Part shown: positions 10,541-21,247 of the stretch, piece after piece
Layout: each line of letters opens with the position of its first letter
Numbering within the stretch: position 1 is the first letter of the stretch
Assembly (NCBI GenBank): GCA_963556495.2
Contig: OY747721.1
Coordinates: 14,905,649-14,969,648, forward strand
DNA length: 64,000 bases
Direction: 5' to 3'
Origin: Valencia hispanica
Taxonomy: Eukaryota > Chordata > Actinopteri > Cyprinodontiformes > Valenciidae
The notes under the pieces: generated by a model
What the model saw: only the letters and a program-made list of their open reading frames with translations
Told to the model about the DNA's origin: nothing
Database searches by the model: none
Made by a program: the position numbers and the translations under genes

Positions 10541-11130
10541 GCTAGGTGACAGGGCAGGGTTGCGTATAAACTGTGAGATGGAAGAGTCAGTGGTAAACAG
10601 AGCAAATTGCTTAGACATAACTTGTTTTTATCTCAATTGAAGCCCCGCTCCTCAAGTCTTTTTGCAAGCCACTCCAAAAGGCGGCTGTCTTTTACAGTCC
10701 CCATGAACTGTCTGGCGAGAAGCTTCAAAGGTCAGAAGCTCCCGGACCACTGCATCACTTCAGTTTGCCATTTCAGCTGATACAGTTTAAAAATGCTAAA
10801 TGAACTCCCCATGTTTACTTGCATTTTAAATACTGTTGCTGGCCGGGGCTCAGCAAACATTCCACACATCATAAGGACATCATCCTCTGTTGCGCCAAGG
10901 CGTGATCTTCATTCATAAATCCACCGTTGTGGGAATATTGCAGTAATATTACCATCAAGCCTGCCGGCATGAATGCCACAATATTCACACCTAGCCACGG
11001 CGCATTCAAAGGACACACTGTGCCTACAATATTATCCAAATATGCCGCCACAGAGTGTCTTTTGAAATGTGCTAGAAATGACAATTACAATAACAAAACA
11101 GAATCTGACAAAGAAATTATTTACCATTCT
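10541..11130. other. Unassigned sequence beside the receptor pseudo-exon
   Basis: No gene or repeat that I recognise. Short ORFs on both strands (for example 10869-11084 minus) have no family features and are not kept in arm B. Confidence 0.4.
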
Positions 11131-11144
11131 ATACTTAGCGATAC

Positions 11145-11290
11145 CACATCCACAATGACATAGAAAACCATTTCAAGGTATATGAATGTTTTATTTGTAT
11201 GATCTTTAACAGGTTTGCTCATGTTAAATGTTTAATTGTTTAGGTCAGACCATGGTAGTTTAGAACATCCTGATAGCTGATAACAGATAG
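11145..11290 (-). pseudogene. Decayed exon of a 5-HT3 receptor-like gene
   Basis: On the minus strand this matches the N-terminal extracellular exon of gene 1 (35084-35229): it keeps a SYQDVL stretch, MSKPVKDHTNKT and a VDV end followed by a GT donor (11144-11143). Between SYQDVL and MSKPVKD there is a length change that is not a multiple of three, plus in-frame TAA codons, so it cannot be translated through. Gene 1 reads SYWDVL and MSRPVKDYTSKT at the same places. No other exons of this copy are visible nearby. It is a relic of a third member of the cluster, in the same orientation as genes 1 and 2. Confidence 0.75.
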
Positions 11291-11374
11291 TAGATGCTGC
11301 AAAGAAAAAAGGCTATTTGTAATCCCTAGAAAAAACAGAGGATTAGGAAATGTAATCAAGCCACCAGGTAATCC

Positions 11375-11618
11375 TGTCACGATGTGACGTCTGTCTTTGT
11401 CCGTCCCTGTGCCCTTCATTGTCCCCAGCTGTTACTTGTCTCCCTAATTACCTTCCCTGTTGATACATGTCCCTCTGTGCTTTCATGTCTTTGTAGGGTT
11501 GTCGTCGGGTCTATGTCCTATACTGTGCTACCTGAGTTCTGGAAAATCTTCATTAAACATCCATTTCAAGAACACTAAATGTCTCTCTGCGACTCGGGCC
11601 TCTCTGCTAAACCTGACA
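11375..11618 (+). mobile_element. Solo LTR, Gypsy type, 244 bp
   Basis: It begins TGTCACGATGTGACG and ends CTGACA, the TGTCA...TGACA form common for fish Gypsy LTRs. The flanks AATCC (11370-11374) and AATAC (11619-11623) look like a 5-bp target duplication with one change. A pyrimidine-rich body and ATTAAA near 11553 fit an LTR. No internal sequence is attached. Confidence 0.65.
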
Positions 11619-11799
11619 AATACTTTGAGTGTGCTCAAAACAATTGTAACATTGTGTCACTGTGGTTACTCATTGTAACCTGGCAAATGAAAAAAACTCT
11701 TCAGCAAGAATCCCTGAGTTTGGTTACAACAGAAAAGACAATGAAAATGTATTTTATTGGTTTCTGTAGTTTTTAATTTTAATTAAATGCTGTGTACTG

Positions 11800-12015
11800 T
11801 AAAGCTATTCATTCCCTTTGAACTTTTTCACTCTTTATCAGATTACGAAAACTCTCAAAAACCATTTCCTTTAGATCTTTTTCACAGAGCAAAATAAAGT
11901 GGTTCATGGTTGTAAAGTAAAAAGAAATCTGAAAAGTGTATGGTGCAAATTTATCCAAACCCACTGACTCTAAAGCTTGCTCTCCAATGGATGCATAAGC
12001 GGCTCTTAACATTGT
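11800..12015. mobile_element. Fragment of a Tc1-like/MITE family
   Basis: The text AAAGCTATTCATTCCCTTTG followed by an AAATCTGAAAAGTGTATGG-type block matches a very common fish Tc1-derived repeat whose consensus I recall. Related fragments sit at 28745-28870 and 36897-37600. No ORF remains. Confidence 0.5.
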
Positions 12016-12775
12016 TGGTTATTTTGAATGTTGGACCAGGTTAACATGGAAAGATATTGAGTCCAGTTAAACAAACAAACAAAGCCAACACAACTTCAGT
12101 TCTGGAATACATCCTCTGCCGGTTTATTAGTTTACATACCTTCTCTGAGCAGGACAAAGCATTGATGACATACAGTTCTGTCGTCTTCAAATACCCCAGC
12201 AAGACTCTCCGGCAAGCCCCGGACTAGACTCTCCCTTCTATTATTAACACACAGATTTTATACCTAGTTCGTGTGTCATATTGGCGCCAGTACTGTCTGT
12301 AATCCAGCTGCATCCTTTCGATAACACGCTCTCTGAGAGAACATGTTCTGCTAGCCAAGTTTATAATTTATCGTGTCAGAGTGACCCTCAAAGCATTATA
12401 CGCAGCTGATAACCGCTGTTATAGTCAATGGGTTGACCGGGCGCAAAGCAGTGCGAACCGGACGCATCCCAAAAGTGTTGTGTCATGGCCCTGTCCTAAA
12501 TTTACATTGTGGGTCTTTTTTTAACGCACTACGCTTCTAAAACATCAAGCCCAGCAGTTTAGATCAGGCCAAACAGGAAATCAGACACAGGGGCAGTATA
12601 AAGCATCCTGATCCGTGTTCTGCAACTCCACAACATTGCAAAACACGGTTGAGCTTGTGTTATTTTTTGGACATAGCACATCAGCGTTGCATTTTTTACC
12701 CAACAAAGAGGAGCTGAGGAAAGAACTGTTGGAATGTGTCTTGGAGCACCTCCAGCAAAGTAAGTTAAGTTAATT
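12016..12775. other. Unassigned sequence
   Basis: No ORF or repeat family recognised with confidence. A TTGGCGCC word at 12283-12290 resembles a retroviral primer-binding site, but no LTR or gag follows. Confidence 0.35.
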
Positions 12776-12973
12776 ACAGTGGGGTAAAAAAGTTTTAGTC
12801 AGCCACTAATTGCGGAAGTTCTCCCACTTAAAAAGAAGAGAGAGGCCTGTAATTTACAATATAGGTATGCCTCAACTATGAGAGACAAAATGAGGGGGAA
12901 AAAATCCAGAAAATCACATGGTCTGATTTTTAAAGAATTTATTTGCAAATTATGGTGAAAAATAAGTACCGTA

Positions 12974-13090
12974 ATTTTCGGACTATTAAGTGCACCTTAA
13001 TATGAGGCGCACCAGCTAAATTTTAAAAGAAAATTAATTTTAAATTTTAAATTCAATTTTGTACAAATATAAAGCCCACCCGAATAAATG
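12974..13090 (+). mobile_element. Nested CCGTAATTTT-type repeat end
   Basis: ACCGTAATTTTCGGACTAT marks the end of a common vertebrate/fish non-autonomous repeat; the same end recurs at 32198 and, inverted, at 34207. Only one end is present here. Confidence 0.45.
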
Positions 13091-13303
13091 AGTCTGGGAG
13101 GTCTGTGCTCTCTGAGTGCTTTTCTAGTTTGAAATTAAAGGTTGTGCGCTACCTGTATTAATGACACCTGTTTGAACTCGTTATCAGTATAAAAGACACC
13201 TGTCCACAACCTCAAACAGTCACACTCTAAACTCCTCTATGGCCAAGACCAAAGAACTGTCAAAGGACACCAGAAACAAAATTATAGACCTGCACCAGCT
13301 TGG

Positions 13304-14784
13304 TGTTGGGATTCATTTTCCACAAACTGAATGGACTGCATCTCCCAGTATCCCTTGTGTCGCCTTCAAAGCATTCTCATTGGTCTGTGGCCAGTAATGA
13401 CATCACAGAGTTGATAAAGGGGCGCGGAACATGAAATCATTGTCTTTCCACTGTTCGTCGCTGAGCTGAATGGAGACTTAATTGAATTGCTAGCAACTTT
13501 CCCTCTTGTGTTCCGACCTGCTGGACCAGGAAAGAACTCCCCTGAAAAACTTCAAAGTATTACCTGCCAAGCTATCCGGCTTCCCGTTTTTGTATCTAGG
13601 AAGTCTGCTGGCATCTGAGCTATACCAAGTTAGCTCATTGAAGACAGGCCTGATTCTGGACATTGCCTGCATTTGGACGTGTCCATCTCTGACCTTGGCT
13701 GTGCACGGCCGTTTCTACCACTGTTTGAAAATTTTCGTTCCCTTTTCTCCATCGTTTGTCATGGACTGGTGTGGACGGAAGAGAATCATCACCAAGTAGG
13801 ATAAACCTGATTTCTGCTGAGTCTGGGTAGACGAGTTAGGTCTGATAGGTTAGATCCCGTCTTTCTGTTGGTTGATATAAGTTTGTAAACTTGTAAACCA
13901 CTGTTTACTCATCGCCAATTAGCATCGCCACACGCTGGCCTTGAGTATTGTATGCTCTGTGTTGTAAACTGGTTATCGCTAGAAGCAGTGCATTATCTAT
14001 TCTTTCTTTCTTTTCCTTTTATTCTGTTAACGTCAGTCGATTGTAGCCATACTGCCACCTGTCTGGCCCGGCTGCCTGCCCTAGACCAGGTCACGTGGTG
14101 TCCATTGTCTGGTAAAACTAGTGCTAATTGTCCCTTTGTTCCCACATCATCTCCACTGTGGGGTGAGTCTGGACATTGAAGCCCATGCTTTCCAGCCTGT
14201 ATTTCATTGCTTCACAGAGTGGAGCACGGGACCGATAAGAGCAAAGACTTTATGATCGGCCCCCTCTCTTTCTCTCTCTCTCACACACACACACGCACTA
14301 CAAGAACACTCTCACACACACACACACACACACGCACACACATAAACACACACATAGAGGTGATAACAGCATCTTGGAAGTTATGCACTGCTGACTGTCT
14401 TCCATGTATACATTTTTCTAAGATTGTCGGTAGTTTGTAGATTTTATGCATTAGAATAGATGGGATTGTCGACACAGTGAGTTGGCTGTAAGGCTAATCT
14501 ATTGTGTTAATAAACCCTGCTATATTTTAAAGAGAAGCTTCTCTGTTTTATTCAGCATGTGCCTGCAGTTACCTTTCACAGCGTTTGAGCTCACATCCTT
14601 CAGAGGAGACTGCAGGTCTGGAAATTCTCCGAATATTACCTTAATATAGGAGTGTTGCCCCAATTAATCAATTAAATCATTGAATCTCATCAATAGTTAT
14701 AATAATATTAAGTTATTAGTCATAACTATTGATGTTGAATTAAACCAGACATTAGCTGACACTCTGTGGCTTCTCCATCCAACA
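13304..14784 (+). mobile_element. Solo LTR, 1481 bp
   Basis: It starts TGTTGGG and ends CATCCAACA, giving TG...CA ends with short inverted repeats. The flanks TTGG (13300-13303) and CTGG (14785-14788) suggest a 4-bp target duplication with one change. It splits a Tc1-like transposase. Inside, ATGACATCAC precedes a GATAAAGG TATA-like box near 13412, and AATAAA lies near 14508. The same order, plus a shared GCTGGACC(A/G)GGAA block, occurs in the solo LTR at 19748-21247, so the two belong to one family. A CA microsatellite is included (14281-14360). ORFs in it are not conserved. Confidence 0.75.
14281..14360 (+). repeat. CA-rich microsatellite
   Basis: Interrupted (CA)n tracts within the solo LTR. 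Confidence 0.9.
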
Positions 14785-15002
14785 CTGGGAAGACTGAATC
14801 TGCGATAGGTAAGCAGCTTGGTGAGGAGAAATCAACTGTGGGAGCATTTATTAGAAAATGGAAGGCATATAAGACCACTGATAATCTCCCTCAATCAACG
14901 CAAGATCTCACCCCGTGGGGTCAAAATGATCACAAGAATGGTGACCTGCAGAGAGCTGGGACCAAAGTAGCAAAGGCTACCATCAGTAACACCCGAGTCT
15001 CT

Positions 15003-15335
15003 TTGGGTACGCCCCTGGAAGTCTGGCGGACGGCCCCGGTGGCGGCCCCTGAGGACCTGGAGGTCGGGCGGACGGCCCCGGTGGCGGCCCCTGAGGACCT
15101 GGAGGTCGGGCGGACGGCCCCGGTGGCGTCCTCTGGCTGGACGGAGGTCGGGCGGACGGCCCCGGTGGCGTCCTCTGGCTGGACGGAGGTCGGGCGGACG
15201 GCCCCGGTGGCGTCCCCTGAGGACCTGGAGGTCGGGCGGACGGCCCGGATGGCATCCCCTGAGGACCTGGAGGTCGGGCGGACGGCCCGGATGGCGTCCC
15301 CTGAGGACCTGGAGGTCGGGCGGACGGCCCTTAGG
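15003..15335. repeat. 42-bp tandem repeat (minisatellite 1)
   Basis: About eight copies of a GC-rich 42-bp unit containing GTCGGGCGGACGGCCC. Units alternate between a GCCCCTGAGGACCTGGAG and a TCCTCTGGCTGGACGGAG version. Length is divisible by three, so both strands stay open. Confidence 0.95.
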
Positions 15336-15399
15336 TCCTCTTCTGAGGGTCAGGTAGCGCCAAAGATGCCTGGCCGGTAAAGGTCGGCCGAGACAAAGA

Positions 15400-15680
15400 G
15401 AGTCTGCAGGCACGGACGCCTGCTGTGACGAAGGTTCTGCAGGCTCGGACGCCTGCTGAGACGAAGGATCTGCAGGCTCGGACGCCTGCTGAGACGAAGG
15501 ATCTGCAGGCTCGGACGCCTGCTGAGACGAAGGTTCTGCAGGCTCGGACGCCTGCTGAGACGAAGGTTCTGCAGGCTCGGACGCCTGCTGAGACGAAGGC
15601 TCTGGAGGCTCGGACGCCTGCTGAGACGAAGGCTCTGGAGGCTCTGACACCTGCTGAGACAAAGGTTCTGGAGGGTCCTC
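15400..15680. repeat. 33-bp tandem repeat (minisatellite 2)
   Basis: About eight copies of a 33-bp unit with ACGCCTGCTGAGACGAAGG. On the minus strand it encodes an 11-residue SSQQASEP repeat. Confidence 0.95.
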
Positions 15681-15872
15681 CTTGACCCTCCCTGGGAGCT
15701 CTAGCGACGGGGACAGGTCCTCCCTGACCCTCCCTGGGAGCTCTTGCGACGGGGACGGGTCCTCCCTGACTCTCCCTGGGAGCTCTAGCGACGGGGACGG
15801 GTCCTCCCTGACCCTCCCTGTGAGCTCTAGCGACGGGGACGGGTACTTCCTGACCATCCCTGGGAGCTCCAG
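15681..15872. repeat. 42-bp tandem repeat (minisatellite 3)
   Basis: Four to five copies of a 42-bp unit with CCCTGGGAGCTCTAGCGACG. The minus strand encodes LELPGRVREDPSPS repeats. Confidence 0.93.
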
Positions 15873-15954
15873 CGACCCATGGGGAAATGTCGATTGCTGG
15901 AGAGCAGCCAATGTGATGGCCAGGAAGACTGCAGGAATGTTGGAGGCTGAGACT

Positions 15955-16110
15955 GGCTCTGGGACTGGAGCTGGAACGGGCTCTGGGGCTGGAACGGGCT
16001 CTGGGGCTGGAACGGGCTCTGGGGTTGGAACGGGCTCACGGACTGGAGCCGGAACGGGCTCACGGACTGGAGCCGGACCGGGCTCACGGACTGGTGCTGG
16101 AACTGCCCCG
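15955..16110. repeat. 18/24-bp tandem repeat (minisatellite 4)
   Basis: Short units AACGGGCTCTGGGGCTGG (18 bp) followed by 24-bp units containing GGGCTCACGGACTGGAGC. The minus strand encodes PVPAPE and PVREPVPA repeats. Confidence 0.93.
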
Positions 16111-16637
16111 GAAGCGGCCCCACCTCGGCGGCGTCGCTGCCTGCGGCAAGGCGCTCCCCTGGAGCAGAGGTAGGCCGTCTTGTCCCCATAAAAGAACTCG
16201 AAGAGGTCCTCCTCCCTGATGTGAGGAGCCCCCGAAGAGCCAGCTGGAGGAGGGACAAAGACGGCAGGGGAGAGAACCGGCGGTGGGTGCCACGCGGAGA
16301 TTGAGCCGACCTTGGTGGTCCGTGTGGCCGCGCCGCCCTGCTCCTCGCTCGCTGAAACCCCGGTTCGGCGGGTCCGTCGCCTACGGCAAGATGGTGGAGA
16401 CGGAGAGGGCGGACCGATCGTCTGGTCCAACGCCTCCTGGCGATTCCTCTTCACCTCGCGCCGCAGATCGGCGAGCTCCCGGGCCGAGAAGACACTCTGG
16501 AAGTGAGGGAGCACTCCGAAGATCTCCCCAGCTCCGGAGACCCGCACAGGGAGGTGAGGAGAGGCAGCGAGTCTGGCCAGGTTGGCCCAGACGTCCTAGC
16601 GGAGGGCGGCGGTCTCCCGGGCGAGTGCTGGGTCCAT

Positions 16638-16740
16638 GTTTAGGGCCGGATCATTCTGTCACGAGGTGTGTGGAAAATGGACCCAAACGCACTCGTGCAG
16701 GTGCAGGATGTTTATTAATAGTGAGGAGGTCGTGATGATG
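16638..16740 (-). mobile_element. Gypsy LTR 3' end and PBS-like spacer
   Basis: On the minus strand AATAAACATCCTGCACC leads to CTCGTGACA (LTR end at 16657), then GAATGATCCGGCC, then the gag ATG. Fish Gypsy elements commonly show a TGACA end followed by a similar spacer. The 5' part of the LTR is truncated near 16740. Confidence 0.55.
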
Positions 16741-17111
16741 GTGAAATTCTGACTCGGTTATTTGTGCCCTGTTGATAAATGTTGTTATGATTGCAGGAAC
16801 TCAAACTGTAGTCTGGCTTCTACTATTAAGCTAAATACCGTAAGTTTTTGTTCCATAGATCTGACTCCTTGTGGAGTTTGGACTGGGTTCTTCATCATTT
16901 GGGGATGGGATCGTTGTAAGTGCTATAAGGGGATGGGTTAGGGTATTTGGTTTAAAAGGGCGTGTTACGTTTTTTTACTATTTAATTTTTTCCCCCATTT
17001 TCTTTAATTTTTCCCTTTTTTATTCATTTATTTTTCTTCTTCTTTTTTTGTTCATTTGGGTGGAGGGGTGGTCCTCATTCAGTTTATTCCTCTCTTCGTT
17101 AAATTTAATAC

Positions 17112-17675
17112 ATGCCCATGGATGTAAATATTTCACAGTTTGGGCCTTCCGTGAGATTTTTGAGCCGGAATATTAAAGGCTTGGGGAGCCCACTTAGGAG
17201 ATCAAGAATATTTGCTCATTTGAAACGTCTAAAAGCTGACCTAGTGTTTCTGCAGGAAACCCACATGCGTACTAAAGATCAGGTTAGACTTAAATGTCCA
17301 TTGGTTTCTGAGCTGTTCCACTCAGATTTCAACTCTAAACCCAGAGGGGTTGCTATTCTAATCGGCAAATCAATCCAGTTCTCAGCTTCCAAAGTTATAT
17401 CAGACATGAATGGCAGATATCTGATTGTTACCAGTACATTATTCCATGTTCCCACCCTATTGGTAAATATATATTCCCCGAAATTTGATGATCCAAGCTT
17501 TATGAATAAGCTTTTTAAGGGTCTTCCTTCATTGAATGAAAATGTTCTTATAATTGAAGGGGACATGAATTGTGTAATTGATCCCAATCTAGACGACTCA
17601 AACCCAAGAACTTTGATTCTGTCATTAATGTCAAGGTCACTTTCAGATTTTTTTCTCCAGGAATGGTTGCATTGA
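17112..17675 (+). CDS. L1-Tx1 endonuclease domain (remaining open frame)
   Basis: This 187-codon open frame holds an APE-type endonuclease: NIKGLGSPLRRSRIF near residue 20, LVFLQETHM (catalytic Glu) near residue 44, a Tyr-containing VNIYSP stretch and GDMNCVID (catalytic Asp/Asn) near residue 150. This enzyme nicks target DNA to prime reverse transcription. The frame ends at 17675; the downstream YFSID...SDHAPLSLDI region (near 17750-17850; SDH is the C-terminal catalytic motif) is in another frame. The piece is a remnant, not a functional gene. Confidence 0.75.
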   Translation: MPMDVNISQFGPSVRFLSRNIKGLGSPLRRSRIFAHLKRLKADLVFLQETHMRTKDQVRLKCPLVSELFHSDFNSKPRGVAILIGKSIQFSASKVISDMNGRYLIVTSTLFHVPTLLVNIYSPKFDDPSFMNKLFKGLPSLNENVLIIEGDMNCVIDPNLDDSNPRTLILSLMSRSLSDFFLQEWLH

Positions 17676-18771
17676 TCCCTGGAGATTTCATATCCCCACA
17701 AGAGGGAATTTTCTTTTTTTTTTTTTCCTTAAGTCTTTCTCTCGTATTGATTATTTTTCCATTGATGCTAAACTTATTCCAGACCTGCAGACTGTTAATT
17801 ATCAAACTATTGTTATTTCTGATCATGCCCCTCTCTCGTTAGATATCAAATTTCCCTTTCAACCCCAGTACTCAACACTTTGGAGGTTCAATTCCTTACT
17901 TCTTTCAGGTGAAAGATTCAATAAATTAATTTCAGCTAAAATTAATTACTTTATCATTCTAAATCAGAATGAGAGGGAACCAATTTCATCTTCACTACTT
18001 TGGGAATCACTTAAAGCGTACTTACGGGGACAAATTGTTTCCTTTTCAGCCGACATGAACAAGTCCCAAAGAGCAAAACTGCAAGACCTCAGATTGCAAA
18101 TCTGGATCGACAAATTGTTAGTTTCTACTCTACTTAAACAACGTACTGATCTACAGACTGAATTTGATCTTATTACAAATAGTGATGCAAGTACTGTTAC
18201 GATCACGCTCCACATATTATGAACATATTATGAACATAGTGACAAAGCAAGCCGACTCCTGGTTCATCATTTACATCGCCGAGCAGCTTCACATATGATC
18301 CCTCAGACAAAAGATTCATCTGGTACACTGCAAAGGAATCCCGTCACCATAAATACAGTTTTTCACTCATTTTACTCCTCTTTAAATAAATCAGAATTTC
18401 CATCTGATCTCACTGAAATGAGCTCGTTTCTCACTCTCCCCCCTACTTTAACGCAAGCCTCAATAAGTCTTCTGTTAAAAAAAGATAAGGATCCAAGTCT
18501 TTGCAGCTCTTATAGACCTATCTCTTTAATAAATGTGGATGCTAAGATCCTTGCTAAAGATTTGGCGTACCGTCTGTAAAATATAGTACCTACTATTGTT
18601 TCAGAGCACCAACTGGATTTGTTAAAGGAAGGCAACTTTTTTTTATTCTCTGAACACTCTTAAACATCATCTACTCTAAAACCAACACAACAACACCTGA
18701 AGCAGTGATCTCAGTCGACGCTGAGAAAGCGTTCGATAGGGTTGGATGGGACTACCTATTTGCAGTTTTAA

Positions 18772-19304
18772 AGGATCAGGGGGCTGGATTTCTAAATTAA
18801 ATTATATTCATGTTCAGTTTTGTAATTGTATTGGGTTATGAAGTGTTTTAAAACAAGAAAAATGAGCCCACCCATGTGTAATCTTGAACAGTCGGTGTGC
18901 TGCAAAATAGGCTGCGATTCGTTGGCCGAATTCCCCGCGCTTACATGCAGATGTGACGTCAATCTACAATTCTTGGGCGTTCTCGATTTAACAGGTAGAA
19001 GGAAGAGAAAGAACCAGGACTTCAGACGCGGCTGATTCAAACGTGGGTATGGATTCTTCAGCATCGGGCAAACGAACAAGCACCACACAAAGCCCATCAA
19101 AGATATTTACTAATGTTACACCAAAGTAAACGCTATTAATTACTTCGTCGCTAGACATGTTGCTTGTTGTCGTACAGCTGGCGATGTGCGCTACGTCACT
19201 GAATTATTTACTTTTTGTGCACGGTCCCACTGTGACTGCAGTTACTCGCACCGCCGGCCGCGGCAGTCGCGAGTTTAATTTCCTCAAACCGGCCCCCTGA
19301 TCCT
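18772..19304. mobile_element. TTAA-site non-autonomous DNA element, 533 bp
   Basis: Inverted ends AGGATCAGGGGGCTGG (18772) and CCGGCCCCCTGATCCT (19304) differ by one base. They are flanked by TTAA on both sides (18768-18771 and 19305-19308). TTAA duplication occurs in piggyBac and Kolobok superfamilies. It interrupts the RT frame of the L1-Tx1 LINE. No transposase ORF is present. Confidence 0.85.
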
Positions 19305-19747
19305 TTAAGAAAATTTGGATTGGGGAAAGTATTTATATCGAGGATACGTCTACTTTATACTTCTCCTCTTGCGAGTATCTCCACCAACGGTATACAGTCC
19401 AATTTTTTTTGTCTTTCCCGTGGTACCAGACAGGGGTGTCCATTATTCTCTCTATTGTTCCCACTTGCCATAGGGCCCCTGTAAATTTTTTTGAGGTCCT
19501 CCTCCATTTTTCATTTCAATCGGGCACAGAATTTAAGTTATCACTTTATGCTGATGATTTCTTGCTTTATATTTCAGATCCATGTCTCTCCATATCACAC
19601 ATTTTATCTGCTTTTCCAAGATTTGGTTCATTCTCCGGTTACAAAGTGAATATAGCTAAAAGTGAATGCTACCCTGTCAACGTGGCAGCATTACAGCTAA
19701 CACCCTCTGATGTTCCTTTTAAATTGAGTCCATCTGGCTTTAAGTAT

Positions 19748-21247
19748 TGTTGTGCCGCAGATAGGTAGGATTTGGCTATGAATAAATATGAATAATTGCC
19801 TAGGGCAAATATTAATAAGATTAATAATTTTATGTAAAAATTACCAAGTTTGGGGCACCATCATGGTGGATTCCAGGAATATATAGCCAAATTGTTCAGT
19901 CTCAGTTTATGTTTATGATTACCAGCCTGATAAGGCTGAGATAATTAAACAAATGAAGGAATAAGTTCTTACACTGTGGACATTAATTGTATGCATCACT
20001 CCAAGTAATCCCAGACAACTTTTCTTTAAGTTAAAGGGACTTTATTTAGAAAGTAGCTCAACCTTACAGCCAAACATTTCATAAATTTATCCCATCTATT
20101 CTTCATGCAACTACTACTACAGATCTTAGAAAACAATAATAGGTTGACATTAAACACAATTAACATGAAATGAATCAGTGAGAACAGCTGAGGGGGGCCC
20201 TCACTCCAGGGGGCTCAAATCACAGATAGCCTAGGAGACAAAGTCATAAATCTCAGCTCTGTGCCAAGATGGAGATTAGCACATGGAATCTAAGAAAGAG
20301 TCATAAAACTAGTTTTGGCTAAAGCAGCACATGGGGGAAGCGTCCATGTGGAAGGCCTCTGCTTTAGCAACAGACTAAAGACAATGGAGTTAACCTTTTC
20401 AGCTGAGACCAGCTAACGCAAGCCGGACCGAGCCCGTCTCTGCCGATCGGGTGATCAGGGAGCGAGAGAGAGAGAGAGAGAGGGGAAAAGATAGGAAGGA
20501 AAAAGAAAGAAAGGCGTGATCTGCTCAGGATAAAACAAACAGTTTCAAACACAGCAATTACAGCTCAAACTTGAGCAAACAGGTACAGCGCTTAAAAACA
20601 CTTTAAACCAACAATGAACAAGATCTAACTTGTTAAAACTCTATTTTCTCTATTTATCTCCGCCCAGACACAATATTAGTATAGATGAACCGGTTCAGTC
20701 CTACTTTGCTTTGAAGGAGGACCAGTCCACTAGGAGGAGAGCGAATTGCGTCCGTAGTTGAGCAAGAAAAGGAAGAGTTATAAAAAAAACCTGTACAGGA
20801 TTTAAGGACCGTGTGGCCCAAATGCAGGCTGGGTGGCTTGCAGGTCGACGTCTAACGAAATGTCTGGGAACAGTTCTGATATAGCACAAACTAGATACAC
20901 AAACCGAATGAGCACTTCGAAGCTTTGAAGTGAGAGATCTTCCCGGTCCAGCGGGTCAGAACAAAAGAGAATTTTCACCGGTGAGATGTCCTCTGTTGAG
21001 CCTGAGTTTCTCTCTGAAACTTCTGGCTTGAGAACAGTTTGAAAATGTTTTGACTCCCACTCTTATAGGCCCTTTGGCCGTGATGTCATCGCCGATGTCA
21101 CCATGGGTGGTCACGGACAAATAGGAGTGTGTTGGGGGTCACTGCTAGGATTGCTCGGAAATGTGGTCTGCTCAGTCCATCTTTGAAATAGCTCCCAGCC
21201 ATCCAAAAGTCTGTTCAGTTCATCTTATGAGAAATGTAATCACAACA
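19748..21247 (-). mobile_element. Solo LTR, 1500 bp
   Basis: Ends are TGTTGTG and CACAACA with a perfect 4-bp target duplication GTAT (19744-19747, 21248-21251). It is inserted just downstream of the YADD region of the LINE. On the minus strand ATGACATCAC precedes a TATAAG box (about 21068) and AATAAA appears near 20046. It shares this layout and a GCTGGACCGGGAA block with the solo LTR at 13304-14784. An (AG)n tract is at about 20462-20483. No internal retroviral genes remain. Confidence 0.85.

Larger units (their letters stand above)
12778..14991 (+). mobile_element. Tc1-like transposon, 5' part, split by a solo LTR
   Basis: The left end (TA at 12776-12777, then CAGTGGGGTAAAAAAG) is the terminal repeat of a familiar fish Tc1-like element. 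The transposase start is at about 13239 (reading MAKTKELSKDTRNKI). The frame is interrupted at 13304 by a 1481-bp solo LTR and resumes at 14785 with the helix-turn-helix region (IGKQLGEEKSTVGAFIRKWK) as far as DLQRAGTKV. At about 14992 it is cut by Gypsy-derived minisatellite sequence. The DDE domain and right terminal repeat are missing. A small repeat starting CCGTAATTTTCGGAC is nested at 12974-13090. Confidence 0.75.
14895..16637 (-). pseudogene. Gypsy gag-like Pro-rich ORF built from minisatellites
   Basis: Minus frame: an ATG at 16637 (MDPALARE) lies just inside an LTR end, has an in-frame TAG at 16598-16596, and is then open for about 550 codons to 14895. Features in order are a FGVLPHFQSVFSARELADLRREV segment (quoted in part: FSARELADLRREV), an Arg-rich patch, EEDLFEFFYGDKTAYLCS, Arg/Ala-rich sequence, and then four peptide repeats: PVREPVPA/PEPVPA, PSLELPGRVREDP (14 aa), EPSSQQASEPA (11 aa) and a Gly/Pro/Arg 14-mer. 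The last ~30 codons are read through Tc1 sequence, so the natural C-terminus is lost. Position after an LTR and PBS-like spacer suggests Gypsy gag. No protease, RT or integrase is attached. A host gene is unlikely. Confidence 0.55.

Noticed and set aside
10869..11084. Minus ORF of 71 codons beside the receptor relic
   Set aside because: No receptor similarity, no splice logic, not found in arm B.
12283..12290. TTGGCGCC as a retroviral primer-binding site
   Set aside because: No LTR end directly before it and no gag after it.
15400..15680. Regular 33-bp direct repeats resembling a CRISPR array
   Set aside because: The units abut without unique spacers, they are coding in register, and the genome is vertebrate. 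This is a minisatellite.
14895..16547. A 550-codon host gene for a Pro-rich protein
   Set aside because: It sits next to a Gypsy-like LTR end, has a TAG near its start, is mostly tandem repeats and reads into Tc1 sequence at its end.
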